A stretch of DNA of 64,000 bases from Candidatus Eiseniibacteriota bacterium (lineage in GTDB: Bacteria > Orphanbacterota > Orphanbacteria > Orphanbacterales > Orphanbacteraceae): the NCBI GenBank assembly GCA_024276995.1, contig JAJRWB010000050.1:62001-126000 (forward strand), written 5' to 3'. Both the position numbers and the translations under genes were made by a program. Under the pieces are notes generated by a model that worked only from the letters and a program-made list of their open reading frames with translations, searched no databases and was not told where the DNA came from. Below are positions 1 through 8,943 of the stretch, in pieces; positions within the stretch are counted from its first letter, which is position 1; the number at the start of each line of letters is the position of its first letter.

Positions 1-2511
1 GATCGCCGCCTGGGCTTCCTCGACGAACGAGCCGATATCCCGGTCCACCACGTTGCACTGGATCGTGATGAAACGCTGGTTGTCTTCCCGGGTGATTTGG
101 CGGGGACCGATGATTTCCTCCACCGAGGCGAGTTCGTCAAGAGGCACTTTCACATGGCCGGGCGCGTTGATCAGAACATGACGGATCGCATCGGCCGTGT
201 TCCGCGCCTCCGGTTCGTACCGGACCAGGATATCGAAGCGCCGGATCCCCTCGAAGATCTCCCCCGCCACCACTCCACCGACTGCGGCGCGAACCACTTC
301 CTGAACATCCGATACGTTGATCCCGTACCGGGCGATCGCCCCCCGATCGATACGAACGAGAAGCTGCGGCGCCCCGCTCACCTGGTCCACCTGCACGTCG
401 GCCGCGCCTCGGATCCGGCGGATCACGGAAGCCACATTGTCGGCTTCCCGCCGAAGCACGTCGAGATCGTCGCCGAAAAGCTTGATGGCCAGTTCTGCGC
501 GCACTCCTTCAAGAAGTTCGTCCACCGTCATCTCGATCGGCTGTGTCAGGTTGACGAGCACACCGGGAACATTGCCGAGTTCTTCCCGGATTACATCCTC
601 GATCTCCTCCTGGCTCCCCGCTTCCCGCCATTCCTCCTTCGGCTTGAGAAGCACATAGATCTCGGCGCTGTTGATCGGATCGGAGTGGGCGCCCACTTCC
701 CCCCGGCCGATCCGGGTGACCACCTCGCGAACTTCAGATATGCGGCGAAGTCTGCGCTCCACAATCAACGTTGTCCTCTTGCTCTCTTCGAGAGAGATGG
801 AAGGCGCCATGGTGAGACGCACCACAATGGTACCCTCTCTGAGCTTCGGCGTGAATTCCGAACCGAGACGGGGAAAAACGAGGGCCCCCGCCAGAAGAAG
901 AACCGCGGCGAGGCCGACGGCGACCCACCGGTGATGCACGAAGAATGTGACCACCGGCCGATACGGCTTCAGCAAAGCCCTCACGATCCACGCTTCCTTA
1001 CCCCCCGTCTTGGGGGGACGCATCACCATATGACCCAGCATGGGGGCGAGCATGAGAGCGAAAATCAAAGAACCGAACATGGCGAAGGCGACCGTGTAGG
1101 CGAGAGGGCGGAATGTCTTCCCCTCCACGCCCTGAAGCGTGAAGAGAGGGAGAAACACGATAATGATGATCGAAATGGCGAAGAGGATCGGACGGCCCAC
1201 TTCATGGCATGCCCGTGTGACCACGACAAGGCGGGATTCCCGGGGGCCCGCCTCCCTGAGCATGCGATCGATATTCTCTACAATGACAATTGTACCATCC
1301 ACCATCATCCCGATGGCGATGGCGAGTCCGCCCAGGGACATGAGGTTCGCCGATATACGAAAATACCCCATCAAGAGAAACGCGAACAGGACGGAGAATG
1401 GGATTGCCACGGCCACCACGAGGCTGGGCCGGAATCCCCCCATGAAGACGAGCAGCACGAGGGTGACCAGCACGATTCCCTGCACGAGGGCGCTCGTGAC
1501 CGTGCGGACCGCCGCTTCGACGAGACTCTTCTGCTCGTAGTACGGCACAACGCGGACCCCCGGCGGCAGAATCCGGTTGATCTCCTCGAGGCGCGCCTCC
1601 ACGCCGGCGATCACCGTGGAGGAGTTGGTACCGAAGAGCTTGATCACCATTCCGGAAACGACCTCGCCCACGCCGTTTCGCGTCTGGATGCCGCGACGAA
1701 CCGCGCCGCCCAACTGAATGTCGGCCACGTCGTTCAAGAAGAGCGGCCGGCCGTCATCGGTCTTGATGACGATCGAACGGAGGTCGTCCATGGAAGTCGC
1801 CAATCCGACGGAACGGACCACGAACTCCTCCGAGTTCTTCTCGATGAACTGCGCGCCCACGCTCAGGTTGTTGTCGCGAATCCGGTCGACCACTTCGCTG
1901 AGGGTCACGCCGAAGCGGATCAGTTCCTCGGGATGAATGACAACCTGGAACTGTTTCTCAAAGCCTCCGATGCCGAGAACTTCCGTAACGCCGGGCACCG
2001 TCTGGAGGTGGAACTTGACGAGCCAGTCCTGGATCGTTCGAAGCTCCTCGAGAGAGTACTCACCGGTAGTGTCCTCGAGGTAATAAAAAAGCACCAGGCC
2101 CATGCCGGTCGAGATCGGCCCCATCATCGGCTCGCCGAACCCTTCAGGGATCTGCTCGCGGGCTTCCTGTAACCGCTCGCCTACAAGCTGTCTCGCAAAG
2201 TAAATGTCCATCTTGTCTTCAAAATAGACGTTCACAACCGAGAGCCCGAAATTCGATATGGAGCGGATCTTTTCGACTCCCGGGAGGCCGGTCATCGCCG
2301 CCTCGACGGGGTAGGTGACGAACTTCTCGATCTCCTCCGGGGCGAGCCCCTCGGTGAGCGTGAAGATCTGGACGAGATTCGGCGAAACATCCGGAAAGGC
2401 GTCGACCGGAAGCCGCGTATACGTATAGTAGCCCGATCCCATCAGAATGAGGGCGAGCACGATCATGAGCAGCCTGTTTCTGAGACTGATTTCTATCAGG
2501 CGGTGGATCAT
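1..2511 (-). CDS. czcA: Heavy-metal efflux RND transporter, CzcA/CusA family (3' end cut by window edge)
   Basis: Inner-membrane proton-driven pump that exports metal cations through a tripartite complex with the two genes transcribed just before it. I read the minus strand directly: the frame opens at an ATG at 2511 preceded by AGGAGGAG and stays open for 837 codons to the window edge (the family is about 1030-1070 aa). The protein starts MIHRLIEISLRNRLLMIVLA, a typical first RND helix. A TM4 motif with M-V-D-G-T-I-V-I-V-E-N places an Asp at residue 405, the position of the proton-relay Asp of E. coli CusA. Near residues 800-837 there is GPRQITRED followed by an NVVDRDIGSFVEEAQ-type segment, diagnostic of the HME-RND group. 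The CusA porter-domain methionines are not evident: CusA has PLEM where this protein has DPINSAEI, which is more CzcA-like. Against that, the first TM4 Asp of CzcA is Ala here. Metal specificity is therefore open. Confidence 0.93.
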   Translation of the reverse strand, partial: MIHRLIEISLRNRLLMIVLALILMGSGYYTYTRLPVDAFPDVSPNLVQIFTLTEGLAPEEIEKFVTYPVEAAMTGLPGVEKIRSISNFGLSVVNVYFEDKMDIYFARQLVGERLQEAREQIPEGFGEPMMGPISTGMGLVLFYYLEDTTGEYSLEELRTIQDWLVKFHLQTVPGVTEVLGIGGFEKQFQVVIHPEELIRFGVTLSEVVDRIRDNNLSVGAQFIEKNSEEFVVRSVGLATSMDDLRSIVIKTDDGRPLFLNDVADIQLGGAVRRGIQTRNGVGEVVSGMVIKLFGTNSSTVIAGVEARLEEINRILPPGVRVVPYYEQKSLVEAAVRTVTSALVQGIVLVTLVLLVFMGGFRPSLVVAVAIPFSVLFAFLLMGYFRISANLMSLGGLAIAIGMMVDGTIVIVENIDRMLREAGPRESRLVVVTRACHEVGRPILFAISIIIIVFLPLFTLQGVEGKTFRPLAYTVAFAMFGSLIFALMLAPMLGHMVMRPPKTGGKEAWIVRALLKPYRPVVTFFVHHRWVAVGLAAVLLLAGALVFPRLGSEFTPKLREGTIVVRLTMAPSISLEESKRTTLIVERRLRRISEVREVVTRIGRGEVGAHSDPINSAEIYVLLKPKEEWREAGSQEEIEDVIREELGNVPGVLVNLTQPIEMTVDELLEGVRAELAIKLFGDDLDVLRREADNVASVIRRIRGAADVQVDQVSGAPQLLVRIDRGAIARYGINVSDVQEVVRAAVGGVVAGEIFEGIRRFDILVRYEPEARNTADAIRHVLINAPGHVKVPLDELASVEEIIGPRQITREDNQRFITIQCNVVDRDIGSFVEEAQAAI

Positions 2512-2526
2512 TCCTGCCTCTCCTCC

Positions 2527-3468
2527 TTAGTGGCCGTGTCCTTCGCCGAAGGACTCTTTCCCGAGTTCGGCCTTGATTGTGAAGCCTCCGCTGCTCACAT
2601 AGCGCGTGCCCGCGGAAAGCCCGGAGAGGATTTCTACATTCGTATCGCCCATCCGACCGGTTTCCACCTGCCGCGGCATGAAGCCTTCATCGGTTTCGAT
2701 GAACACGACTGTCTGCTCCTCAACGGAATGGAGGGCGGTTCTGGGCACAACCAGGGGAACATCGATCTTGTCGACAAGCACCTTGCCGGTGACGAACATC
2801 CCGGGGCGCCATCTTCCCTCGCGGTTGCGAAGCACCACGCGCGCCGTCGCGGTCCGGGTGACTTCGTCCACCACCGGAGTGATGTAGTCCACAATGCCCG
2901 ATTCTTCCTCGAGCCTGTGACCGACGAAGATCTTCGCCTTCTGCCCCACGCGAACGCGATCCAGATCTCTCTGGTAGACGGTGAGTTCGATCCAGACGGC
3001 GGACAGATCCGCGATGATGAACGCATCCTTCTCGCGGGAAACGGTCTCCCCCAGGGCGATATGCTTGGCGATGACCGTTCCCCCGATCATCGTCTTCATC
3101 TCGAAAGGAGCGAGACTTTCGTCGCTCTCGATCACGGCGAGCGCCTGCCCCCGTTTCACATGGTCCCCGATGTTCGCCAGCACTTCCGTGACGATCCCGG
3201 AGTAGCGCGGCACGATATGGGCGAGCCGATCCGCGTTGGGACGAACTTCGCCGGGGAGGGAGACATACTGTTCGATCGTTCCGGCCTTTGCGGGGATGAC
3301 CTCGATGCCGAATTCCTCGAGTTCCGCGTCGGTCAGTTGAACGGCCTCATGCTCATCGTGACCGTCGCCTTCGTCCACATGACCCGGTTCTCCTTCGCCC
3401 CATGCGGGTGTGCTCAGAAGAAGCGCCAACGCGGGAAAGGCGAGGATCATCTTCGTGAATTCATTCAT
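2527..3468 (-). CDS. czcB: RND efflux periplasmic adaptor (membrane fusion protein), CzcB/CusB type
   Basis: Periplasmic adaptor that links the inner-membrane pump to the outer-membrane channel. It has 313 aa with an N-terminal signal peptide (about 1-24, ending TPAWG), then a His/Asp/Glu-rich stretch (about 27-42) and a C-terminal GEGHGH tail, both plausible metal-binding segments. The middle carries the lipoyl/barrel-sandwich signature (VEVLANIGDHVKRGQALAV-like, about residues 94-113) and a beta-barrel region (VWIELTVYQRDLDRV). The start ATG at 3468 is 1 nt from the stop of the upstream outer-membrane gene, and the pump gene starts 15 nt downstream, so the three are one operon in order C-B-A. 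The long hairpin region normally present in MFPs appears short, as in many CzcB/CusB homologues. Confidence 0.92.
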   Translation of the reverse strand: MNEFTKMILAFPALALLLSTPAWGEGEPGHVDEGDGHDEHEAVQLTDAELEEFGIEVIPAKAGTIEQYVSLPGEVRPNADRLAHIVPRYSGIVTEVLANIGDHVKRGQALAVIESDESLAPFEMKTMIGGTVIAKHIALGETVSREKDAFIIADLSAVWIELTVYQRDLDRVRVGQKAKIFVGHRLEEESGIVDYITPVVDEVTRTATARVVLRNREGRWRPGMFVTGKVLVDKIDVPLVVPRTALHSVEEQTVVFIETDEGFMPRQVETGRMGDTNVEILSGLSAGTRYVSSGGFTIKAELGKESFGEGHGH

Positions 3469-3469
3469 G

Positions 3470-4840
3470 TCAGGGTCTCCCGGTCTGGGTCAGCGTCTCG
3501 AGCGATTCGCCGACGAGTTGTTCAAGATCCGCCTTCGCGTGGTGATAGCGAACGAGGGCGCGAAAGTATCGCGCCCGCAGTTCGAAGAGGGCTCGCCTCG
3601 TATCGAGTACGTCGGTGAAGCGCATCAGTCCCCGTTGATAGGCATCCCTGGCGGTGAGAAACGCCTCGTCCGCCCGCGGGAGGATGCGCTTCGTCAGGGC
3701 CGTCACTTCAGAACGGGCGGCAAGCAGCTGTGCGTGAATCGATGAGATTTCCGTAAGAATGCGAATCCGCGTGTCGCGCTCTTCCTCCTCCGCCCGGCGG
3801 AGGCGCGCGCCGGCGGCACGGGAGCGGCCCTGATTCCGGTCGAACAGCGGGAGGGGGAGGCCGACTTCGAAGATGAATCCCGTGTCGTCTGTTTCTGCGA
3901 GACGCCGGACTCCCGCTCCGATGGTCAAGTCGGGGACGCCCTCCGCCCTGGCGAGTTCCACCGCCGCGCGGCGTCGATCGATTTCCGCGGCCCATCGCGC
4001 GATGTCCGGATTCTGCTCGATTCTCCCCGTGAGGACCTCGAGAGGCGGAGCGGCGGTCAGCGATTCGAGATCCCCTTCCGCCGTGAGCTTCGACGGGGAT
4101 GTTTCCCCCCATGTCGCCGCGAGGCGACGGACGGCGATGGCGAGTTCCCGCACGACCTGGTCCCTGTCGATGCGGCTCGTTTCGAGTTCCACGAGGGCAC
4201 GGCTCTCCTCCACAGGGGACACCGCGCCGGCCTTCACCCGTCTCGAAACCGACTCGAACACGCTTTCGGCCACGCCGACGAGATTTTCCGCGAGGTCTCT
4301 CTCCTTCTGCAGGGCGAGAACATTGATGAACGCCTTACGGACGCGTGTGAGAACGACGATCCGCGCCGCCTCATAGTCCCACGCCGCGAGATCGTGGTTG
4401 CGACCGGCGAGAGCGAGCCGCTTGGCCCGCTTGCCGCCCATTTCGAAAAGCTGGGAGAAGCCGATCGTCGTTTCCGACGCGGAAAACCCGGACACATCGC
4501 CTGTGCCGGCGACATTCTCCACCTCACCGGTGAGCTCCGGGTTCGGAAGGAGACCGGCCTGCAACGCCTCCGCTTCCCGCGCCCTCATCTCCCAGGAAAA
4601 CGCCGCGAGCTGCGGACTGTTCTTCAACGCCGCCGCGAGGGCGTCGTTCATCGTGATCGACCCTTTCGGACCTTGGAACTCCGATTCACGAGTTCCCGGG
4701 TCTTCCCGGGCCACAGCCGTTGGAAACTCTCTTCCGATAGGACGAGGTTCGGGCATTTCGAACCGCGGGGTCGACGAGGCACACCCCGAAATAAGGACCG
4801 CGCCTAGAAAGACTCCCATTTGCAATCGTGCTAATTCCAT
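3470..4840 (-). CDS. czcC: TolC-family outer-membrane efflux lipoprotein, CzcC type
   Basis: Outer-membrane channel of the metal efflux complex, 456 aa, the usual length. It has a lipoprotein signal with lipobox L-I-S-G-C, so Cys20 is the lipidated residue. It contains the two expected OEP repeats: the first near residues 63-240 (ALAAALKNSPQLAAF, then LPNPELTGEVEN) and the second near 260-445 (LGLPLPLFDRNQGR-type segment at about 327-341, the hallmark of CzcC-like proteins). Long alpha-helical, Ala/Glu/Arg-rich stretches fit the coiled-coil tunnel. It is the first structural gene of the efflux operon. 127 nt separate it from the small Cys-rich gene upstream. Confidence 0.92.
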   Translation of the reverse strand: MELARLQMGVFLGAVLISGCASSTPRFEMPEPRPIGREFPTAVAREDPGTRESEFQGPKGSITMNDALAAALKNSPQLAAFSWEMRAREAEALQAGLLPNPELTGEVENVAGTGDVSGFSASETTIGFSQLFEMGGKRAKRLALAGRNHDLAAWDYEAARIVVLTRVRKAFINVLALQKERDLAENLVGVAESVFESVSRRVKAGAVSPVEESRALVELETSRIDRDQVVRELAIAVRRLAATWGETSPSKLTAEGDLESLTAAPPLEVLTGRIEQNPDIARWAAEIDRRRAAVELARAEGVPDLTIGAGVRRLAETDDTGFIFEVGLPLPLFDRNQGRSRAAGARLRRAEEEERDTRIRILTEISSIHAQLLAARSEVTALTKRILPRADEAFLTARDAYQRGLMRFTDVLDTRRALFELRARYFRALVRYHHAKADLEQLVGESLETLTQTGRP

Positions 4841-4967
4841 ACCGATTCCCGCTCCTGCCGATCAGCAGACAGTTGACGAACAGACAGATCGAAGCAGCCC
4901 GTGGACGCCGAAAACGGCGGCACCGTGCGCTGCGCGTTGATAATGGATCAGACCGTCGGTGCGGGAA

Positions 4968-5306
4968 TCAGATCAGCAAAGGGAGGTCGCTCTGGTGGGT
5001 CGAGAGTTTCGGCATGTCGCCGTCTGCCTCGCGCGCCATGTCGAACAGATCGGATGGGGCGGCCGCCTCCAACAGCACGGCGGCCGGGCAGAACGCGATG
5101 GGAGCCGGAGAAACCCGGAGTTCCCCCGAAGCGGCGGCGGGCAGCAGGAGCGATTGGCCGCACGGATCGACGGCACAGGTCTCCTCGTGGCTGCACAAGT
5201 CACCCCTGGGGCAGTCGGCGCACGGATGTTCAACCGATCCCGCCAGGCAAAGCGCCGGAAGGAGGAGAAGAATACCCGAAAGGGCGAGGATCAAAGAACG
5301 ATTCAT
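4968..5306 (-). CDS. Small exported Cys-rich protein upstream of the metal efflux operon
   Basis: I recognise no family. 112 aa when started at the ATG at 5306, which opens directly into a signal peptide (MNRSLILALSG, hydrophobic core, cleavage near CLAGS). A longer in-frame start at 5447 would put 47 non-conserved-looking residues before the signal peptide and is less likely. The first third of the mature protein has a run of cysteines (HPCADCP, LCSHEETC, DPCG) with two His, suggestive of metal binding or disulfides; the second half is Ala/Pro-rich. Its position directly upstream of and co-directional with czcCBA suggests a periplasmic metal-handling accessory, as small His/Cys-rich proteins often sit at the head of such operons. 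That role is inference. Confidence 0.6.
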   Translation of the reverse strand: MNRSLILALSGILLLLPALCLAGSVEHPCADCPRGDLCSHEETCAVDPCGQSLLLPAAASGELRVSPAPIAFCPAAVLLEAAAPSDLFDMAREADGDMPKLSTHQSDLPLLI

Positions 5307-5365
5307 TCGTTTTTCCCACTGAAGTGCCGCCGGTGCCGTGTCGGGAAACCGGGCGGCGAATAGAA

Positions 5366-5382
5366 CGCCCCTCAACGGGGCG
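5366..5382 (-). terminator. Stem-loop downstream of rpsD, possible terminator
   Basis: CGCCCC (5366-5371) pairs with GGGGCG (5377-5382) around a 5-nt loop. On the minus strand it is followed by TTCTATT, a weak U-rich tail. It lies between rpsD and the Cys-rich gene, both on the minus strand, so it could end the rpsD transcript. Confidence 0.35.
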
Positions 5383-5422
5383 CTCCTAATGAACATATAT
5401 CTGTAACGCCTTGCCCGCAATT

Positions 5423-5444
5423 CCGGTTCCAATATCGGAACCGG
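5423..5444 (-). terminator. Perfect 8-bp inverted repeat 44 nt after the rpsD stop
   Basis: CCGGTTCC (5423-5430) pairs with GGAACCGG (5437-5444) with a 6-nt loop. No U-tract follows on the minus strand, so it may be an RNA 3'-end structure rather than an intrinsic terminator. Confidence 0.3.
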
Positions 5445-5487
5445 CAAAACGAGCCGGAAAGGGCTCTCGCAGAGCGCACCGCGCCGG

Positions 5488-6096
5488 TTACTTCGAGTAG
5501 AATTCGACGACGAGCGGCACTTCGCAGACCACCGGGATCTCTTCGCGCTTCGGTTCGCTCAGCACCTTCACCGAACAGCTCGCCTTCTCGAAATCGAGGT
5601 ACGGCGGCTGGTTCGTGGTGTACGGAACCTGGGTGAAGGGGAGCATCTTCCGGCTCTTGTCCTTCACGTTGATCACGTCGCCGACCTTCACCTGGTACGA
5701 CGGGATATTTACCCGCTTGCCGTTCACCTGGATATGGCCGTGGTTGACGAACTGCCGGGCCGCGTAGATCGATCCGGCGAGGCCGCCTCTCACGACGGTG
5801 GCATCGAGCCGCGACTCGAGAAGCCTCACGAGATTCTCGCCCGTGTTCCCCGGCGCGTGCGCGGCCTTCTTGTAGTAATTGACCATCTGGCGTTCATGGA
5901 CATTGTACTGCGCCCTCAGCCGCTGCTTTTCGACGAGCTGCTGCTTATAGGGAGACATCTTCGACCGCCTGGAGAGGTGAGGGGGTCCGTGTTCGCCCGG
6001 ACCGTACGGTCGCCGTTCCATGTACTTCGCCGCCTTCGGCGTGATGGGGATCCCGAGAGACCGGGAGAGCTTCACTTTTGCACCGGTAAACTTCAT
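5488..6096 (-). CDS. rpsD: 30S ribosomal protein S4
   Basis: Primary 16S rRNA-binding protein of the small subunit. 202 aa from the ATG at 6096, which has AGGAG 7 nt upstream; an upstream ATG at 6123 gives nine extra residues without support. It begins MKFTGAKVKLSRSLGIPI and contains the signature YGPGEHG, the S4 N-terminal domain, and an S4 RNA-binding fold around residues 93-155 (ESRLDATVVRGG, then ARQFVNHGHIQVNGKRV). The N-terminal zinc-cysteine cluster of some S4 proteins is absent (C-minus form). It stands alone instead of lying beside rpsK/rpsM/rpoA, so it is either a relocated single copy or a paralogue. Confidence 0.97.
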   Translation of the reverse strand: MKFTGAKVKLSRSLGIPITPKAAKYMERRPYGPGEHGPPHLSRRSKMSPYKQQLVEKQRLRAQYNVHERQMVNYYKKAAHAPGNTGENLVRLLESRLDATVVRGGLAGSIYAARQFVNHGHIQVNGKRVNIPSYQVKVGDVINVKDKSRKMLPFTQVPYTTNQPPYLDFEKASCSVKVLSEPKREEIPVVCEVPLVVEFYSK

Positions 6097-6212
6097 CCAA
6101 TAACTCCTGAGACAGTCGGGCAACGCATTGCCATGTAAGAAATTACGGTCCGCGCCCGGAAAAGACGCCTACCCGGCGGGCCTGCAACGGGGCCAATCGA
6201 CCCGGATAGATG

Positions 6213-6242
6213 AAAATATCAGCTCCCGTGTCGTTAAGTCAA
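6213..6242 (-). promoter_or_regulatory. Sigma-70-like promoter for rpsD
   Basis: On the minus strand TTGACT (complement of 6237-6242) is followed after 18 nt by TATTTT (complement of 6213-6218). It is a good match to TTGACA/TATAAT and correctly oriented, leaving a leader of about 110 nt before the rpsD ATG. Such a long leader could carry S4 autoregulation; I did not identify a specific structure. Confidence 0.55.
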
Positions 6243-6338
6243 GCGCAATTTTGCGACGTATCGGATCGGGCGTTGATTGAAATCCCCGTCCCTTTGCGGC
6301 ACGATGAAGTCGGAAAGTGATCCAAAGGGGGAGGAAGA

Positions 6339-8861
6339 GTGTCCGAAGGCGGGAAGAAAAGCACGGCAAGAAGGAAGGTGCGAGGGCTCGGGGCGGGGAG
6401 CGGCCCCTCTCTCGCCGGGCGGTTCGCGGCGTTCGCGACCGAAACCGATCCGTTCGTCGCCTGTCGCGTCGTGTCGATCTTCGAGAAGGTGCTCGAAAGC
6501 ACCGGCGGCGACCCGGGCCGCTCCGCAGATGGTATCGACGCCCTTCGAAAACCGTTTCGCGCGGCGCTCGAAGAAGGGCTGAGCCTGGCGCCGCCCGGCG
6601 GCGTGAAGGAGACGACGCCGGGGGTAACGGCGAAGGAGCGCTGCGCCGGCGCGCTCGATCGACTCGCCGGCGCGCTCGACGGTTTCCTGCGGCGCGAGGC
6701 GATCGCCGCGTCCTTTTCCGAAGACGAGCGGCGTGAGCTCCTGCGCGGCATGATCCTCACGCGCGCCACCGACAATGCCCTGAAGAGGTTCTTCGCCTGC
6801 AGCGAAGTGCGCTACGGCACGAAGGCGTTCCAGGGGAAGGGGTTCCGGTCGCTCGGCCAAGAGGCGATCTACGGCGCGCCGCTTCGATTGAGGCGGGGCG
6901 AAGCGTATCGCCGCGATGACGGGAGCTGGGGAGGCGACGTGGTGGCCCCTCTCATCCGCGACCTCGGCGCGGCGCTCGCCATGCACCCGGAAGCCGAAAC
7001 GGTGCGCATGACCCTCTCGGCGCAGATGGGAAAGATCGGCCCGCCCATGGAAGGGCGCGACTTCCACGTGGGCGACTTCTCACGGGGCATCCTCCCGGCG
7101 ACGGCGCCCCTTTCGATCGGCTCGCTCACCTCCGCCGGGCTCGCCATGGGCTTTCGCCTGGAGGGGAGCGACCGCGTGGCGGTGACGTTCATCGGCGAGG
7201 GGGGATCGTCCCTCGGCGAATGGCACGAGGCGATCAACCTGTGCGCCGCGCGCCGGCTCCCCGCGATCTTCTGCATCGAGAACAACCAGACCGCTCTTTC
7301 GACGCCGGTGGAGCAGCAGTCGGCGGCGCGGCTCTTCGCCGACAAGGCCGCAGGATACGGCGTGCCGGCGACCACCCTCGACGGCACCGACCCGGAGGCG
7401 ATCGCCGCCGGTTTCGCGTGGGCGGCGGAAAGGGCGCGCGCCGGGCTCGGCCCGACGCTCATCGAGCTGATCGCCATGCGGATGTGCGGCCACGCCCATC
7501 ACGACGACATGCTTTATCTCGGAAAAGACCCGAAGCCGTCATGGACGTACCCGGAGGTGACCGGCGCCGGCTACGCCGATCGCGACCTGTACGCTTACTG
7601 GGCGAAGCGCGACCCGATCCAAACGTACGCGGCGAAGCTCCGCCGGGAGGGGGTGATCGGCGCGCGGGATGTCGAAAAGATGAAGCGTGAAGCGGAAAAG
7701 ATCGTCGAGCGGGAGGCGCACTCGGTGATCGCCGCCCCATGGCCGGAGGCGGACGACGTCGCGAAGGGGGTCTACGCCGAGCCGGCGGCGGGCTCGGACC
7801 GCACGGCGAACGGGGGACGTGGCGAGGGCACGGACGCCGACACCTTGCCTCCGCTAGAACCGGGACCTCCCTTCACATCGAAAGGGACGACCTTCCTCGA
7901 AGCGATCATGCTCGGCGTCGGCGACGCCCTCGAGGGGGACGACCGGGTCTTCGTCTACGGCCAGGACGTGGGGGGGAAGTACGGCAACGCGTTCATGCTC
8001 CTTCGCCCGCTCCTCGAAAAGCACGGCGAACGGCTGATCAACTCGACGCTCGCCGAGGGGGGAGTTCTCGGCGTCTGTGTCGGAGCCGCACTCGCCGGGC
8101 GGCGTCCGATCGGCGAGATCCAGTTCAACGATTTCGTCGCCACCGGTTTCAACCAACTCGTGAACAACGCGGCAAAGACCCGTTACCGTTGGGGCGCGGA
8201 AGTGCCGATGGTGGTGCGCATGCCGTGGGGAGGATTGAGGAGCGCCGGGCCGTACCACAGCCAGAACACGGAAGCGTGGTTCTACCGCACGCCGGGCCTG
8301 AAGATCGTCGTCCCTTCGACGCCGTACGACGCCCGCGCGCTCTTCGCCTCGGCGATGGCCGACCACGACCCCGTGCTCTTCTATGAACACATCGCCCTTT
8401 ACCGCGACCCGTCGATCCGCCAGGAGATCGGCGACGAACCGCCCCGGCCGATCCCTCTCGGCAAGGCCGCCCTCCGGCGCGCCGGTTCGGAGATCGCCAT
8501 CATCACGTACGGCGCTTATGTTCACATCGCAATGAAAGCGGCGGAGAAACTCGCCCGCGATGGACACGAGGCGGCAATCCTCGACCTGCGCTCCCTCTCC
8601 CCCCTCGATCGCGGCGCACTCCTCGCCGCGGCGCGCCATACCGGCAAGGTGCTCATTGTTCACGAAGACTCGAAGCGCGGCGGCATCGGCGAGAGCCTGG
8701 CGGCGATCATCCAGGAGGAAGCGTTCGACTACCTCGACGCCCCGGTGCGGGTGATCGGCGCCCTCGACACGCCGGTGCCGTACTCGCCGCCGCTCGAAGA
8801 GGCATTCCTGCCGTCGGCGGAGAAAATCGAGCGGGCGGCGCGGGAGCTTTGCGCGTACTGA
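6339..8861 (+). CDS. Thiamine-diphosphate 2-oxoacid dehydrogenase E1, fused alpha and beta subunits
   Basis: E1 component that decarboxylates a 2-oxoacid and reductively acylates a lipoyl E2 (branched-chain 2-oxoacid or pyruvate dehydrogenase type). 840 aa, GTG start with GGAGGAAGA upstream. Residues 1-125 are an extra N-terminal region of no recognised fold. The alpha part (about 130-460) has the ThDP motif G-E-G-G-S-S with a downstream ENN, then RMCGHAHHDD in place of the usual R-xx-GHS-xxDD. The beta part (about 510-835) has GQDVGGKYGNAF, the STLAEGGVLGVCVG segment and PYHSQNTEAWF, plus a C-terminal transketolase domain ([10 protein letters not shown]-like, YEHIALYR). Subunit fusion is known but less common than separate genes. 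No E2 or E3 gene is adjacent. A second, shorter fused E1 lies at 50717-52837. Substrate cannot be told from sequence alone. Confidence 0.88.
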   Translation: MSEGGKKSTARRKVRGLGAGSGPSLAGRFAAFATETDPFVACRVVSIFEKVLESTGGDPGRSADGIDALRKPFRAALEEGLSLAPPGGVKETTPGVTAKERCAGALDRLAGALDGFLRREAIAASFSEDERRELLRGMILTRATDNALKRFFACSEVRYGTKAFQGKGFRSLGQEAIYGAPLRLRRGEAYRRDDGSWGGDVVAPLIRDLGAALAMHPEAETVRMTLSAQMGKIGPPMEGRDFHVGDFSRGILPATAPLSIGSLTSAGLAMGFRLEGSDRVAVTFIGEGGSSLGEWHEAINLCAARRLPAIFCIENNQTALSTPVEQQSAARLFADKAAGYGVPATTLDGTDPEAIAAGFAWAAERARAGLGPTLIELIAMRMCGHAHHDDMLYLGKDPKPSWTYPEVTGAGYADRDLYAYWAKRDPIQTYAAKLRREGVIGARDVEKMKREAEKIVEREAHSVIAAPWPEADDVAKGVYAEPAAGSDRTANGGRGEGTDADTLPPLEPGPPFTSKGTTFLEAIMLGVGDALEGDDRVFVYGQDVGGKYGNAFMLLRPLLEKHGERLINSTLAEGGVLGVCVGAALAGRRPIGEIQFNDFVATGFNQLVNNAAKTRYRWGAEVPMVVRMPWGGLRSAGPYHSQNTEAWFYRTPGLKIVVPSTPYDARALFASAMADHDPVLFYEHIALYRDPSIRQEIGDEPPRPIPLGKAALRRAGSEIAIITYGAYVHIAMKAAEKLARDGHEAAILDLRSLSPLDRGALLAAARHTGKVLIVHEDSKRGGIGESLAAIIQEEAFDYLDAPVRVIGALDTPVPYSPPLEEAFLPSAEKIERAARELCAY

Positions 8862-8943
8862 GAAGAGGGAAAAACGGACGAACAGACCATGAGCGATTCC
8901 GCCAAGGATGTGGACGGCCGCTTTCGCGAAAAAGGGAGAAGTT

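Noticed and set aside
97-2172. A 691-aa open frame on the plus strand at the left end
   Set aside because: It is antisense to the czcA gene read on the minus strand, with no family resemblance and a His/Asp/Arg-rich composition typical of a GC-rich shadow frame.
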